Assembly (NCBI GenBank): GCA_017436255.1
Contig: JAFSDK010000012.1
Location: 1-64,000 of the forward strand
Reading direction: 5' to 3'
Origin: Clostridia bacterium
Lineage (GTDB): Bacteria; Bacillota; Clostridia; Oscillospirales; Acutalibacteraceae
DNA: 64,000 nucleotides
This document shows, piece after piece, positions 27,956-35,009 of this stretch. Below the pieces are notes generated by a model, which saw only the letters and a program-made list of their open reading frames with translations, searched no databases and was not told where the DNA came from. Position numbers and translations under genes: made by a program. How positions within the stretch are numbered: position 1 is the first letter of the stretch; every line of letters starts with the position of its first letter.

Positions 27956-27986
27956 AAAATAAGCGCTACTCACGTAGCGCTTATTT
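27956..27986. terminator. Rho-independent terminator
   Basis: AAAATAAGCGCTAC pairs with GTAGCGCTTATTTT, downstream of the flavin reductase gene on the minus strand. Confidence 0.75.
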
Positions 27987-28054
27987 TGTTATTTATACTG
28001 TTTGCCCTGCACTGCTGCAATTATAAATTCACCTATTTTATATTACCTTTTTAA

Positions 28055-28552
28055 TTACTTTATAAGCACCTTTTCAATTTTGCCAAAAATCATATTATGT
28101 AGGTCACCGTTATACCACTTATCCAAAATTTGTTTATCTATAAAACCTTTCTCAGTAAGTGGTGCTACGTATTGCTTTTTAGAAATAATTACAAGTCTTG
28201 CTTCACCAAAATACACCGTATTATCGCTAAAAACAGGTGTAAGTCCCGTCATCTCGGTTTTGTTAACATCGCGTCCCGAAAGACTGCCGCAAACCTTGTG
28301 AATATCCTTTTTGTCGCCATAAAAACTCAAGGTGAAATAATCGTTTTTATCGATAAACTCCATCGTGTAACGCTGTGGTCTTACCGCCGCAATAACGGTA
28401 TCGTTACCCCACATTTCACCGACAAATCCCCATGAAGCCGTCATCATATTGTAACCGTCTTCATTGCCTGCCGTGATAAGCATCCACTCATCCGCAATGC
28501 TTTTAATGAAGTTTTCGCCTAAATCTTTAGCCTTTATTTCTTTAAAAGCCAT
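28055..28552 (-). CDS. Flavin reductase family protein
   Basis: 165 aa, of the FMN-binding split-barrel flavin reductase type. Recognisable blocks are LITAGNEDGYNMMTASWGF (FMN-site loop) and VRPQRYTMEFIDKNDYFTLSFY. Family members reduce flavin with NAD(P)H or act as small flavoproteins. The ATG follows GGAGGAGATATT. The gene is separate from trkA, with a 170-base gap containing a terminator. A specific partner or substrate cannot be assigned. Confidence 0.85.
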   Translation of the reverse strand: MAFKEIKAKDLGENFIKSIADEWMLITAGNEDGYNMMTASWGFVGEMWGNDTVIAAVRPQRYTMEFIDKNDYFTLSFYGDKKDIHKVCGSLSGRDVNKTEMTGLTPVFSDNTVYFGEARLVIISKKQYVAPLTEKGFIDKQILDKWYNGDLHNMIFGKIEKVLIK

Positions 28553-28643
28553 AATATCTCCTCCATTATATAAAAATATACTATCATATTATTCGGTGAT
28601 ATGCAAGTGTGTTAATTTTTTGTCGAAAATTCAACATTTTCTA

Positions 28644-28672
28644 TTGAGTTTTTGTGAGTGTTGTTATATAAT
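28644..28672 (+). promoter_or_regulatory. Promoter of the NifU-like/GGGtGRT operon
   Basis: TTGAGT at 28644-28649, a 17-base spacer and TATAAT at 28667-28672. It lies 48 bases before the start codon, with AAGGAG at 28706-28711. Confidence 0.7.
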
Positions 28673-28719
28673 TAATGTGTATGGTCTTTTGGACCAAATT
28701 TAGATAAGGAGTTTTAACA

Positions 28720-29412
28720 ATGATCTATTCACATGAAGTAGAAAATATGTGCCCTCTTGCTAAAGGTACATATCACGGTCCTGCTCCTATCCCGCAGGAA
28801 GGAAAGTGGACTCAGGCTAAAGAAATTAAGGACATCTCCGGTCTTACACACGGTATCGGTTGGTGTGCTCCGCAACAGGGTACCTGTAAACTTACCCTCA
28901 ACGTTAAAGAGGGTGTAATTCAAGAGGCTCTCGTTGAGACTGTTGGTTGCTCAGGTATGACACACTCGGCTGCTATGGCTTCTGAAATTTTGGTTGGTAA
29001 AACCATTCTCGAAGCACTCAACACCGACCTTGTTTGTGACGCTATAAATACAGCTATGCGTGAATTATTCCTTCAGATCGTTTACGGTCGTACACAGACA
29101 GCCTTCTCTGAAGACGGTCTTCCGATTGGTGCAGGTCTTGAAGACCTTGGTAAGGGTCTTCGCTCACAGGTAGGTACAACCTATGCAACACTTGCAAAGG
29201 GTCCCCGCTATCTTGAGCTTGCTGAGGGCTACATCACCGATTGTGCCGTTGATGAGAACAACACAATCATCGGTTACAAGTTCGTTCACCTCGGCAAAAT
29301 GATGGAAATGATTAAAAACGGTATGGACGCTAACGAAGCACTCGCAAAAGCAAGCGGTCAGTATGGTCGCGTTGATGATGCTGCTCGTCTTATCGACCCG
29401 AGAAAAGAATAA
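28720..29412 (+). CDS. NifU-like iron-sulfur cluster scaffold protein
   Basis: 230 aa. The central part resembles the IscU/NifU scaffold fold, with cysteines in GIGWCAPQQGTCKL, VETVGCSGMTHS and a later LVCDAIN. It is larger than IscU (about 130 aa), with extra N-terminal (CPLAKGTYHGPAPIP) and C-terminal parts. Codon choice is strongly biased towards C-ending codons, unlike most neighbours, which suggests high expression. The next gene, a GGGtGRT protein, follows by 19 bases. No cysteine desulfurase is nearby. Scaffold function is inferred from family resemblance. Confidence 0.8.
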   Translation: MIYSHEVENMCPLAKGTYHGPAPIPQEGKWTQAKEIKDISGLTHGIGWCAPQQGTCKLTLNVKEGVIQEALVETVGCSGMTHSAAMASEILVGKTILEALNTDLVCDAINTAMRELFLQIVYGRTQTAFSEDGLPIGAGLEDLGKGLRSQVGTTYATLAKGPRYLELAEGYITDCAVDENNTIIGYKFVHLGKMMEMIKNGMDANEALAKASGQYGRVDDAARLIDPRKE

Positions 29413-29431
29413 TTACAGGAGGATATAGACA

Positions 29432-30433
29432 ATGGCTTTATTTGAAAGTTATGACAGAAGAATTGCTCAGATTAATGCAGAACTTGCAAAGCACGGCATT
29501 TCTTCTATTGAAGAAGCTCAGAAAATCTGCGAAGAAGCAGGTGTTGACGCTTATAATATCACAAAGGGTATTCAGCCTATCTGTTTTGAAAATGCTTGTT
29601 GGGCATACGTTGTAGGTTGCGCAATCGCTATTAAAGACCAGGTTAAGACTGCTGCTGAAGCTGCTGAAAAAATCGGTCTTGGTCTTCAATCATTCTGCAT
29701 CCCCGGTTCTGTTGCTGACGACCGTAAGGTTGGCCTTGGCCACGGTAACCTCGGTGCAATGCTTCTCCGTGAAGAAACCAAGTGCTTCGCATTCTTAGCA
29801 GGTCACGAATCATTCGCCGCTGCTGAAGGTGCTATCGGTCTTGCAAGAAGCGCAAACAAGGCTCGTAAAGAAGATTTACGCGTAATCCTTAACGGTCTCG
29901 GTAAAGATGCCGCTAAGATTATTTCAAGAATCAACGGCTTTACCTACGTTCAGACTAAGTTTGACTACTACACAGGTAAGGTTGAAATCGTTGAAGAAAT
30001 CGCTTACTCAAACGGTGAGCGTGCAAAGGTTCGTTGCTATGGTGCTGACGACGTACGTGAAGGCGTTGCTATCATGCACCTTGAGGGTGTTGACGTATCT
30101 ATCACCGGTAACTCAACCAACCCCACCCGCTTCCAGCATCCTGTTGCAGGTACCTACAAGAAGGAATGCATCGAGCAGGGCAAGAAGTACTTCTCAGTAG
30201 CTAGCGGAGGCGGTACAGGTCGTACACTCCACCCCGACAATATGGCTGCAGGCCCCGCTTCCTACGGTATGACCGATACAATGGGCCGTATGCACTCAGA
30301 CGCTCAGTTTGCAGGTTCTTCTTCTGTTCCTGCTCACGTAGAAATGATGGGTCTTATCGGTATGGGTAACAACCCGATGGTTGGTGCTACAGTTGCTTGC
30401 GCAGTTGCAGTTTACGAAGCACTTAATAAGTAA
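29432..30433 (+). CDS. GGGtGRT family protein
   Basis: 333 aa. It contains the eponymous motif SGGGTGRTLHPDN near residues 258-270. Cysteines occur in QPICFENACWAYVVGCA, in the AGVDAYNITKG-adjacent EAQKICEEAG segment, and in TKCFAFLAGHE. The family has no established function that I know of. The gene has the same high-expression codon bias as the NifU-like gene before it, AGGAGG upstream, and a strong terminator after. Conserved pairing with a NifU-like scaffold suggests that it receives or helps build an iron-sulfur cluster, or acts in sulfur trafficking; this is inference. Confidence 0.85.
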   Translation: MALFESYDRRIAQINAELAKHGISSIEEAQKICEEAGVDAYNITKGIQPICFENACWAYVVGCAIAIKDQVKTAAEAAEKIGLGLQSFCIPGSVADDRKVGLGHGNLGAMLLREETKCFAFLAGHESFAAAEGAIGLARSANKARKEDLRVILNGLGKDAAKIISRINGFTYVQTKFDYYTGKVEIVEEIAYSNGERAKVRCYGADDVREGVAIMHLEGVDVSITGNSTNPTRFQHPVAGTYKKECIEQGKKYFSVASGGGTGRTLHPDNMAAGPASYGMTDTMGRMHSDAQFAGSSSVPAHVEMMGLIGMGNNPMVGATVACAVAVYEALNK

Positions 30434-30449
30434 TTAACATCACATAATT

Positions 30450-30482
30450 AAAAGGACTTGGAAAATTTCCAAGTCCTTTTTT
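30450..30482. terminator. Rho-independent terminator
   Basis: AAAAGGACTTGGAAA pairs with TTTCCAAGTCCTTTT and is followed by T residues. It also faces the end of the convergent RAYT gene. Confidence 0.88.
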
Positions 30483-30975
30483 ATTCGCTATAAAAACAAT
30501 CATCTTCCCATTTTTGCGGGTTCGTGTCAATATAGTTCCAAATTTTCAAATAATCATTTTTGTCTCTAATTATATGGTCATGAAAAGAACGTTGAAAAAC
30601 GTTCGTACCAATTGTATTATATTTTCTATTTATTTGCTTTGTAATATTATATTTTAACCATCCAATTACATTTGATATCGTAGGGGAGGGGTTCCCCCTC
30701 CCGTTATTATCAATGCACATAATTATATGTATATGGTTAGGCATAATAATATATTTGTCAATTTTAACCGACGGATATTTTTTACTAACCAGCAAAATAT
30801 ATTTGTTTGCAATTTCGCCTTGTATTGTCAATTGTGGGAGGGGCAACCCCTCCCCTACAATTATATTTGACAATAAATTTTTGCGGTTATGCGTACATAT
30901 CGTTACAAAATAATATCCTGTGTTGCTATAATCATAATTCCTTAACCTTGTCGGTCTTCTTTGGGATAATTCCAT
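30481..30975 (-). CDS. REP-associated tyrosine transposase (Y1/IS200-like)
   Basis: 164 aa. The HUH motif lies in MPNHIHIIM (near residue 85) and the candidate catalytic tyrosine in the C-terminal DYLKIWNYIDTNP segment, as in RAYT/TnpA_REP enzymes that nick single-stranded REP hairpins. The N-terminal YYFVTICTHNRK block is also typical. Two peptide inserts, VGEGLPLPQL and GRGNPSPTI, are encoded by REP-like hairpins lying inside the gene. ATG at 30975 follows GGTGAT; an earlier GTG is in frame. Not flanked by IS ends, so it is probably a resident RAYT acting on genome repeats. Confidence 0.88.
   Translation of the reverse strand: MELSQRRPTRLRNYDYSNTGYYFVTICTHNRKNLLSNIIVGEGLPLPQLTIQGEIANKYILLVSKKYPSVKIDKYIIMPNHIHIIMCIDNNGRGNPSPTISNVIGWLKYNITKQINRKYNTIGTNVFQRSFHDHIIRDKNDYLKIWNYIDTNPQKWEDDCFYSE
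30680..30703. repeat. REP-like hairpin inside the RAYT gene (copy 1)
   Basis: Begins GTAGGGGAGGGG and folds with CCCCCTCCC. It is read through in frame by the transposase gene. Confidence 0.75.
30834..30858. repeat. REP-like hairpin inside the RAYT gene (copy 2)
   Basis: GGGAGGGG pairs with CCCCTCCC, ending CCCCTAC. It is inverted relative to copy 1 and is also in frame. Confidence 0.75.
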
Positions 30976-31014
30976 ATTTATCACCGATAAAATTTTAACA
31001 CAATTATATTCTTA

Positions 31015-31043
31015 TTGCAATTTATTTGTGCATATGGTACAAT
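31015..31043 (+). promoter_or_regulatory. Promoter of the candidate ncRNA
   Basis: TTGCAA at 31015-31020, a 17-base spacer, and TACAAT at 31038-31043. The predicted start is near 31050. Confidence 0.65.
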
Positions 31044-31046
31044 GCA

Positions 31047-31195
31047 GTTGCGACGCAAACTGAATATTTTACTCTAACGAAGGGAAAATACCTTGGTAAA
31101 AGGTGTTCTCCTTATCCTTCGTTGGAGTTCGGTTTGCGTCGCAACAAACTGAGGATGAGCACTTTTTCGGCACACTCTTCGGGGTGTGCTTTTTT
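31047..31195 (+). ncRNA. Candidate structured small RNA of unknown class
   Basis: A long rod: GTTGCGACGCAAACTGA (31047-31063) pairs with the stretch ending at 31145 (17 pairs including a G-U). After an AT-rich bulge, ACTCTAACGAAGG (31071-31083) pairs with CCTTCGTTGGAGT (31116-31128), then an inner stem with GGTA loop. A separate terminator follows: GCACACTC-TTCG-GGGTGTGC and T6 (31170-31195). With a good promoter just upstream this looks like an independent small RNA of about 145 nt. It does not match 6S, SRP, tmRNA or RNase P RNA as I know them. Confidence 0.6.
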
Positions 31196-31241
31196 ATTGA
31201 GGCATTTATGTTATTTAAAAGAAAACCACCAACGAAACGTA

Positions 31242-31460
31242 TTATTTTTTATACGGTTTAATATTGTTTGTCATACCTAGAATATAATCGGCTGATGTAT
31301 TGTAGAACTTTGCAAGTTTTACAACAAAGCGTGTAGGTATTTCCCTTTTACCGGTTTCATAATTGCTATATACTCTTTGGTCAATTCCAAGAATAGCAGC
31401 TACTTCCTTTTGAACTAAATCTCTATCCTCTCTTAAATCTTTTAGTCTTGAATAGTACAT
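31242..31460 (-). CDS. XRE family transcriptional regulator
   Basis: 72 aa, a single helix-turn-helix domain of the Cro/CI type: KEVAAILGIDQRVYSNYETGKREIPTRFVVKLAKFYNTSADYILG. It is a DNA-binding repressor without an additional sensor domain. It is divergent from the SLOG gene at 31551; between them are two palindromes with ACTAT/ATAGT half-sites, the likely operators for self-control and control of the partner. Lies in a small accessory patch beside the RAYT gene. Confidence 0.88.
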   Translation of the reverse strand: MYYSRLKDLREDRDLVQKEVAAILGIDQRVYSNYETGKREIPTRFVVKLAKFYNTSADYILGMTNNIKPYKK

Positions 31461-31488
31461 AAATCATCACCCAAACTTTAGTATATGT

Positions 31489-31532
31489 ACTATCAAAAAA
31501 TAGTATTGATTTTACTATAAAACGATAGTAAA
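31489..31532. promoter_or_regulatory. Twin operators between XRE and SLOG genes
   Basis: ACTATCAAAAAATAGT at 31489-31504 and TTTACTATAAAACGATAGTAAA at 31511-31532 (half-sites ACTAT and ATAGT, six-base spacers). A related TAGTATATGTACTA lies just to the left. Confidence 0.65.
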
Positions 31533-31550
31533 ATATGTTGGGGTGGTTAT

Positions 31551-31913
31551 ATGCTTAAAAGAGTTGTAATTGCAGGTTGCAGAAATTATAATAATTATGA
31601 TGAGGCAAAACTTTATATTGATTTTTGCTTATCTGATATTAGAAAAGAAAACGATATTATTATTGTTTCGGGCTGTGCAAGTGGCGCTGATGCCATCGGT
31701 GAAAGATATGCGTTAGAAAACGGGTTTGAGGTTAAAAAATACCCTGCCGACTGGGCAAAATACGGTAAAAGTGCAGGACCAAAGCGCAATGAACAAATGG
31801 CAAAGATAAGCGACTATGTAATCTGTTTTTGGGATGAAAAAAGCAGGGGTACAAAATCAATGATTAGCTATGCGACAAAATATAATAAACCCCTCAAAAT
31901 CAAAAAGATATGA
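31551..31913 (+). CDS. SLOG/DUF2493-like nucleotide-binding protein
   Basis: 120 aa. The N-terminal RVVIAGCRNYNNYDEA strand-loop and the SGCASGADAIGERYALENG block are typical of DUF2493/YpsA-related SLOG domains, which bind nucleotide-like ligands and are frequent in biological-conflict and phage-linked loci. The KYPADWAKYGKSAGPKRNEQM segment completes the signature. GGGGTGG precedes the ATG. It is divergent from an XRE regulator with shared palindromic operators, so expression is probably repressed under normal conditions. The ligand and cellular role are unknown. Confidence 0.82.
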   Translation: MLKRVVIAGCRNYNNYDEAKLYIDFCLSDIRKENDIIIVSGCASGADAIGERYALENGFEVKKYPADWAKYGKSAGPKRNEQMAKISDYVICFWDEKSRGTKSMISYATKYNKPLKIKKI

Positions 31914-31914
31914 T

Positions 31915-31944
31915 AAAAACGTCTTGGTTAACCAAGACGTTTTT
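31915..31944. terminator. Bidirectional terminator
   Basis: AAAAACGTCTTGGTT pairs exactly with AACCAAGACGTTTTT between convergent genes. Confidence 0.9.
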
Positions 31945-32659
31945 CTTTACACTTATTAACTATAAATATCGGCAGATACATTACAAACATAACTATAGGC
32001 AACAAAATCGGGAAGCCCCAAAGGTGATTGCCGAGCAGTTGCTCAAACATCTCAAGCGGATTGCCCTTGTCGGGATACATTAAAAACATAAAGTTTGTAT
32101 CGAATTTGAGATTTACAAAATAAATTGGTACTGCCATTGCCGCAAGCAAGGCTATGCACTTGGGCATTGTTTTAACGTCGGGCTTTACATCGCCGCCCGC
32201 AACCAGCATTATCGGATACATTACAAGCAAAGCGTGTATTGAAAAACTATGTATGCAAGAAAAATTCCAAAACGGAAGTGTTGTCCAGTTCGGGAAAAGC
32301 AGTGCTAATGCCGCACCTGCAATAGCGAAATAATAAAGGAAATTACGCACAATATTGCTCTTGTAAAACAGGTCAAAGGCAATCAGCAAAATATTAATAC
32401 CGCAAAGGTGAAGTGGCAGATAACCCACGCCGAACTCACCCAAAATGCCGTGATAAATATCCTTGATAATTTCGAGCATAACGATAGTTACACCGATAAC
32501 TATACGCATTATTTTGCGGTGTTTTTCACTTAACCGCTTATACAGCATTGCCGCAAAAACACAGGCAGCAACAATTACCGCGAGCCAAATTATATGGCCA
32601 AGTCCAAAGGCGCTAAAGCCTACCCCCTCGGGTATGTTATTTTTACTGATAAAAAACAT
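31928..32659 (-). CDS. YwaF family (TIGR02206-like) membrane protein
   Basis: 243-249 aa with about seven hydrophobic segments. Features resembling the YwaF/TIGR02206 family include the early GLGHIIWL segment, the LPLHLCGINI block and the conserved FPNWTTLPFWNFSCIHSFSIHALLV stretch. The family has no settled function. Four in-frame ATGs cluster at the start; the one at 32659 is best placed behind GGTGATG, so the first may not be used. The 3' end overlaps the shared terminator. It appears monocistronic. Confidence 0.75.
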   Translation of the reverse strand: MFFISKNNIPEGVGFSAFGLGHIIWLAVIVAACVFAAMLYKRLSEKHRKIMRIVIGVTIVMLEIIKDIYHGILGEFGVGYLPLHLCGINILLIAFDLFYKSNIVRNFLYYFAIAGAALALLFPNWTTLPFWNFSCIHSFSIHALLVMYPIMLVAGGDVKPDVKTMPKCIALLAAMAVPIYFVNLKFDTNFMFLMYPDKGNPLEMFEQLLGNHLWGFPILLPIVMFVMYLPIFIVNKCKEKRLG

Positions 32660-32762
32660 ATACATCACCATATACATTTTATCATACTTTGTAAAAATGT
32701 CTACTTTTTTGTCAAAAAAAGAAACGTTTTATGTGATTAGAGGTATCATATACACATGTTTA

Positions 32763-32791
32763 TTGCAAATTTTATAGGATAATGCTATAAT
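32763..32791 (+). promoter_or_regulatory. ktrB promoter
   Basis: TTGCAA at 32763-32768, 17-base spacer ending TGC, TATAAT at 32786-32791. The leader is short and no riboswitch was seen. Confidence 0.7.
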
Positions 32792-32828
32792 AATTATAAT
32801 TCCACTAATTAAAAGAATGTGAGAAATT

Positions 32829-34187
32829 ATGGTAAAGAAAAGGTTTACAATTTCAACTACACATATAATACTATTCAGTTTTTTAGGCGCAATACTTGTT
32901 GGTACTGCTTTACTCTGCCTACCGATTTGCTCGGCCAGCGGTAAAGCAACTCCCTTTATTGACGCGCTATTCACAGCAACAACCTCCACCTGTGTTACGG
33001 GCTTGGTGGTAGCACCTACCATTTCAGCTTGGAGCTTTTGGGGTCAACTTGTTATCTTACTGCTTATTCAAATAGGCGGGCTTGGTATAATTACAATTAT
33101 GTCGGGTATTATGGTGCTGTTCCACAAAAAAATTGGCATCAACGACCGCCTACTCTTGCAGGATGCGTTTAATTTGAATTCCCTTTCGGGACTTGTAAGG
33201 TTCATTAAAAAGGTTATCAAGGGTACCTTTATTGTCGAAGGTGTAGGCGCCCTGCTTTATATGTTGGTTTTTGTGCCGCAATTCGGCTTAAAGGGAATAT
33301 GGATTTCGATTTTCACCGCCGTTTCAGCCTTCTGTAATGCAGGTATAGACGTAATTGCCGAAAATAGCCTTTGCAATTATGCCACCAACCCTATTATAAA
33401 TATTGTTACCTGCCTGCTTATAATTTTAGGCGGCATCGGCTTTATTGTCTGGTGGGACGTCTTAAGGGTACTAAAGCAACCACGCCCAAAAAGGCGACAC
33501 CTTTTTAGACATCTTTCGCTACACAGCAAAATCGCCATTACAGCCACTCTTGTTTTGATTGTTGTGGGCGCACTGTTTATTATGCTATTTGAGTATAATA
33601 ACCCGTTAACCCTTAAAGAATATAGCTTTTTTGATAAGTTGCAAATATCCATTTTCCAATCGATAACTACAAGAACGGCGGGCTTTGCGACAATAGCGCA
33701 AGAAAATCTGACCGATTCATCTGCTATTCTTTGCCTATTACTTATGTTTATCGGCGGCTCCCCCGTTGGTACGGCAGGCGGCGTTAAAACCGTTACGTTT
33801 GTGGTTATTATTTCTTCCGCTGTTGCCTGCGTACGCAATCAATCCGACACCAATATATTTGGCAGAAACATCACGAAAGCCGCAATCAGCAAAGCGTTAA
33901 CGGTTGTTTTTGTATCATTTACAATTGTGTTTATATCTACCGTACTGCTCTCGCTTGTATGCGATGCCTCGTTGCTTGACATCCTTTATGAAACGGTAAG
34001 CGCAACCGCAACCGTTGGTCTTTCAAGAAATTTAACCTTCTCGTTAAACAGCCTGGCTAAACTTGTTATCATCGCCACCATGTATCTTGGCAGAGTCGGC
34101 CCTATATCACTTGCAATTGCCTTTAATTTCAAAAAGCAAAATCCCGATTTAATAAAAGAGCCCACCGAAGAAATAAGCGTTGGATAG
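32829..34187 (+). CDS. ktrB: KtrB-type potassium channel subunit
   Basis: 452 aa with eight core membrane helices and four P-loops. The first filter loop reads TATTSTCVTGLVV; others are SAFCNAGIDV, TTRTAGFATI and SATATVGLSRN. The short form without the extra N-terminal helices matches KtrB (Na+-dependent K+ uptake) rather than TrkH. KtrA is encoded 14 bases downstream. It is the second K+ uptake system in the window and may differ from Trk in affinity or in control by cyclic di-AMP. Confidence 0.92.
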   Translation: MVKKRFTISTTHIILFSFLGAILVGTALLCLPICSASGKATPFIDALFTATTSTCVTGLVVAPTISAWSFWGQLVILLLIQIGGLGIITIMSGIMVLFHKKIGINDRLLLQDAFNLNSLSGLVRFIKKVIKGTFIVEGVGALLYMLVFVPQFGLKGIWISIFTAVSAFCNAGIDVIAENSLCNYATNPIINIVTCLLIILGGIGFIVWWDVLRVLKQPRPKRRHLFRHLSLHSKIAITATLVLIVVGALFIMLFEYNNPLTLKEYSFFDKLQISIFQSITTRTAGFATIAQENLTDSSAILCLLLMFIGGSPVGTAGGVKTVTFVVIISSAVACVRNQSDTNIFGRNITKAAISKALTVVFVSFTIVFISTVLLSLVCDASLLDILYETVSATATVGLSRNLTFSLNSLAKLVIIATMYLGRVGPISLAIAFNFKKQNPDLIKEPTEEISVG

Positions 34188-34201
34188 AAAGGATTAAGAA
34201 T

Positions 34202-34852
34202 ATGAGTATTAATAAAACTTATGCCGTGTTAGGACTCGGCAGATATGGTACAGCAGTTGCCGAGGAGCTTGTAAATAATGGTGCCGAGGTGTTGGCAATT
34301 GACATTAACCAGACTAACGTTAACAATGCCGCGGTGCATATTCCCGTATGTAAATGTGCAGACGTCACCGATGTTGAGGTAATAGAAAAATTGGGTATAT
34401 CGAACGTTGACGTAGTAATTGTTGCTATGGCTAATAATCTTGAAGCAAGCGTGCTGGCCACATCCCTTTGCAAAGAGGCAGGAGTAAAAACCGTTATAGC
34501 CAAGTGCGGAAGTAAACTCCACAGTAAAATCCTTTATAACGTTGGTGCCGACAAGGTTATTTTCCCCGAAGAGGAATCGGGAAAGCGCCTTGCTCACACG
34601 TTGCTCACTGCGGGCTTTTCTGAAATGATTGAACTTTCAGACAAAGTATCAATGGTTGAGTTTGAGGTGCGTAACGATTGGGTTGGCAAGAACTTAATTG
34701 AGCTGGAGCTACGCAAAAAATACTCAATTAACGTTGTTGCGATCTGTGTGGATGATAATATCAGCACCCACATTGACCCCTCTAAGCCTCTGGAAAATGG
34801 TATGCGCTTAATAATCATTGCCGAAACCCAAAAACTCAAAAAGCTTAAATAA
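34202..34852 (+). CDS. ktrA: KtrA-type RCK regulatory subunit
   Basis: 216 aa with a single RCK unit: Rossmann loop VLGLGRYGTAVAEEL (about residues 10-24), the EVLAIDIN acidic end of the second strand, and a C-terminal RCK_C domain from about residue 135. It forms the cytoplasmic octameric ring that binds ATP/ADP at the Rossmann site and cyclic di-AMP at RCK_C in characterised KtrA proteins. AAAGGA precedes the ATG. It is followed by a terminator. Confidence 0.93.
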   Translation: MSINKTYAVLGLGRYGTAVAEELVNNGAEVLAIDINQTNVNNAAVHIPVCKCADVTDVEVIEKLGISNVDVVIVAMANNLEASVLATSLCKEAGVKTVIAKCGSKLHSKILYNVGADKVIFPEEESGKRLAHTLLTAGFSEMIELSDKVSMVEFEVRNDWVGKNLIELELRKKYSINVVAICVDDNISTHIDPSKPLENGMRLIIIAETQKLKKLK

Positions 34853-34867
34853 ATCCGTTTTATCATC

Positions 34868-34903
34868 AGCATCCGCATAAATCTTGTATGTGGATGCTTT
34901 TTT
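34868..34903 (+). terminator. Rho-independent terminator after ktrA
   Basis: GCATCCGCATA pairs with TATGTGGATGC and is followed by T6. Confidence 0.75.
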
Positions 34904-34949
34904 ATGCCTTGAACAAAATATAATATTAATGAAAAAGTTTTTTGCAAGA

Positions 34950-34995
34950 TTGACTAAATAAACAAAAAATGTTAAAATAATGAAAAATATTTTCA
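34950..34995 (+). promoter_or_regulatory. rpiR promoter and palindromic operator
   Basis: TTGACT at 34950-34955, 17-base spacer, TAAAAT at 34973-34978, followed at once by TGAAAAATATTTTCA (34981-34995). The palindrome resembles RpiR-family operators and suggests autoregulation. Confidence 0.65.
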
Positions 34996-35009
34996 TTTGA
35001 GGTGTCTTT

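Noticed and set aside
31047..31195. 6S RNA or SRP RNA
   Set aside because: It lacks the large central bubble of 6S RNA and the conserved SRP Alu or GNAR-loop features, so it is left as an unknown class.
32678..32828. Cyclic di-AMP riboswitch before ktrB
   Set aside because: The leader after the promoter is too short to hold a ydaO-type aptamer and no structure was evident.
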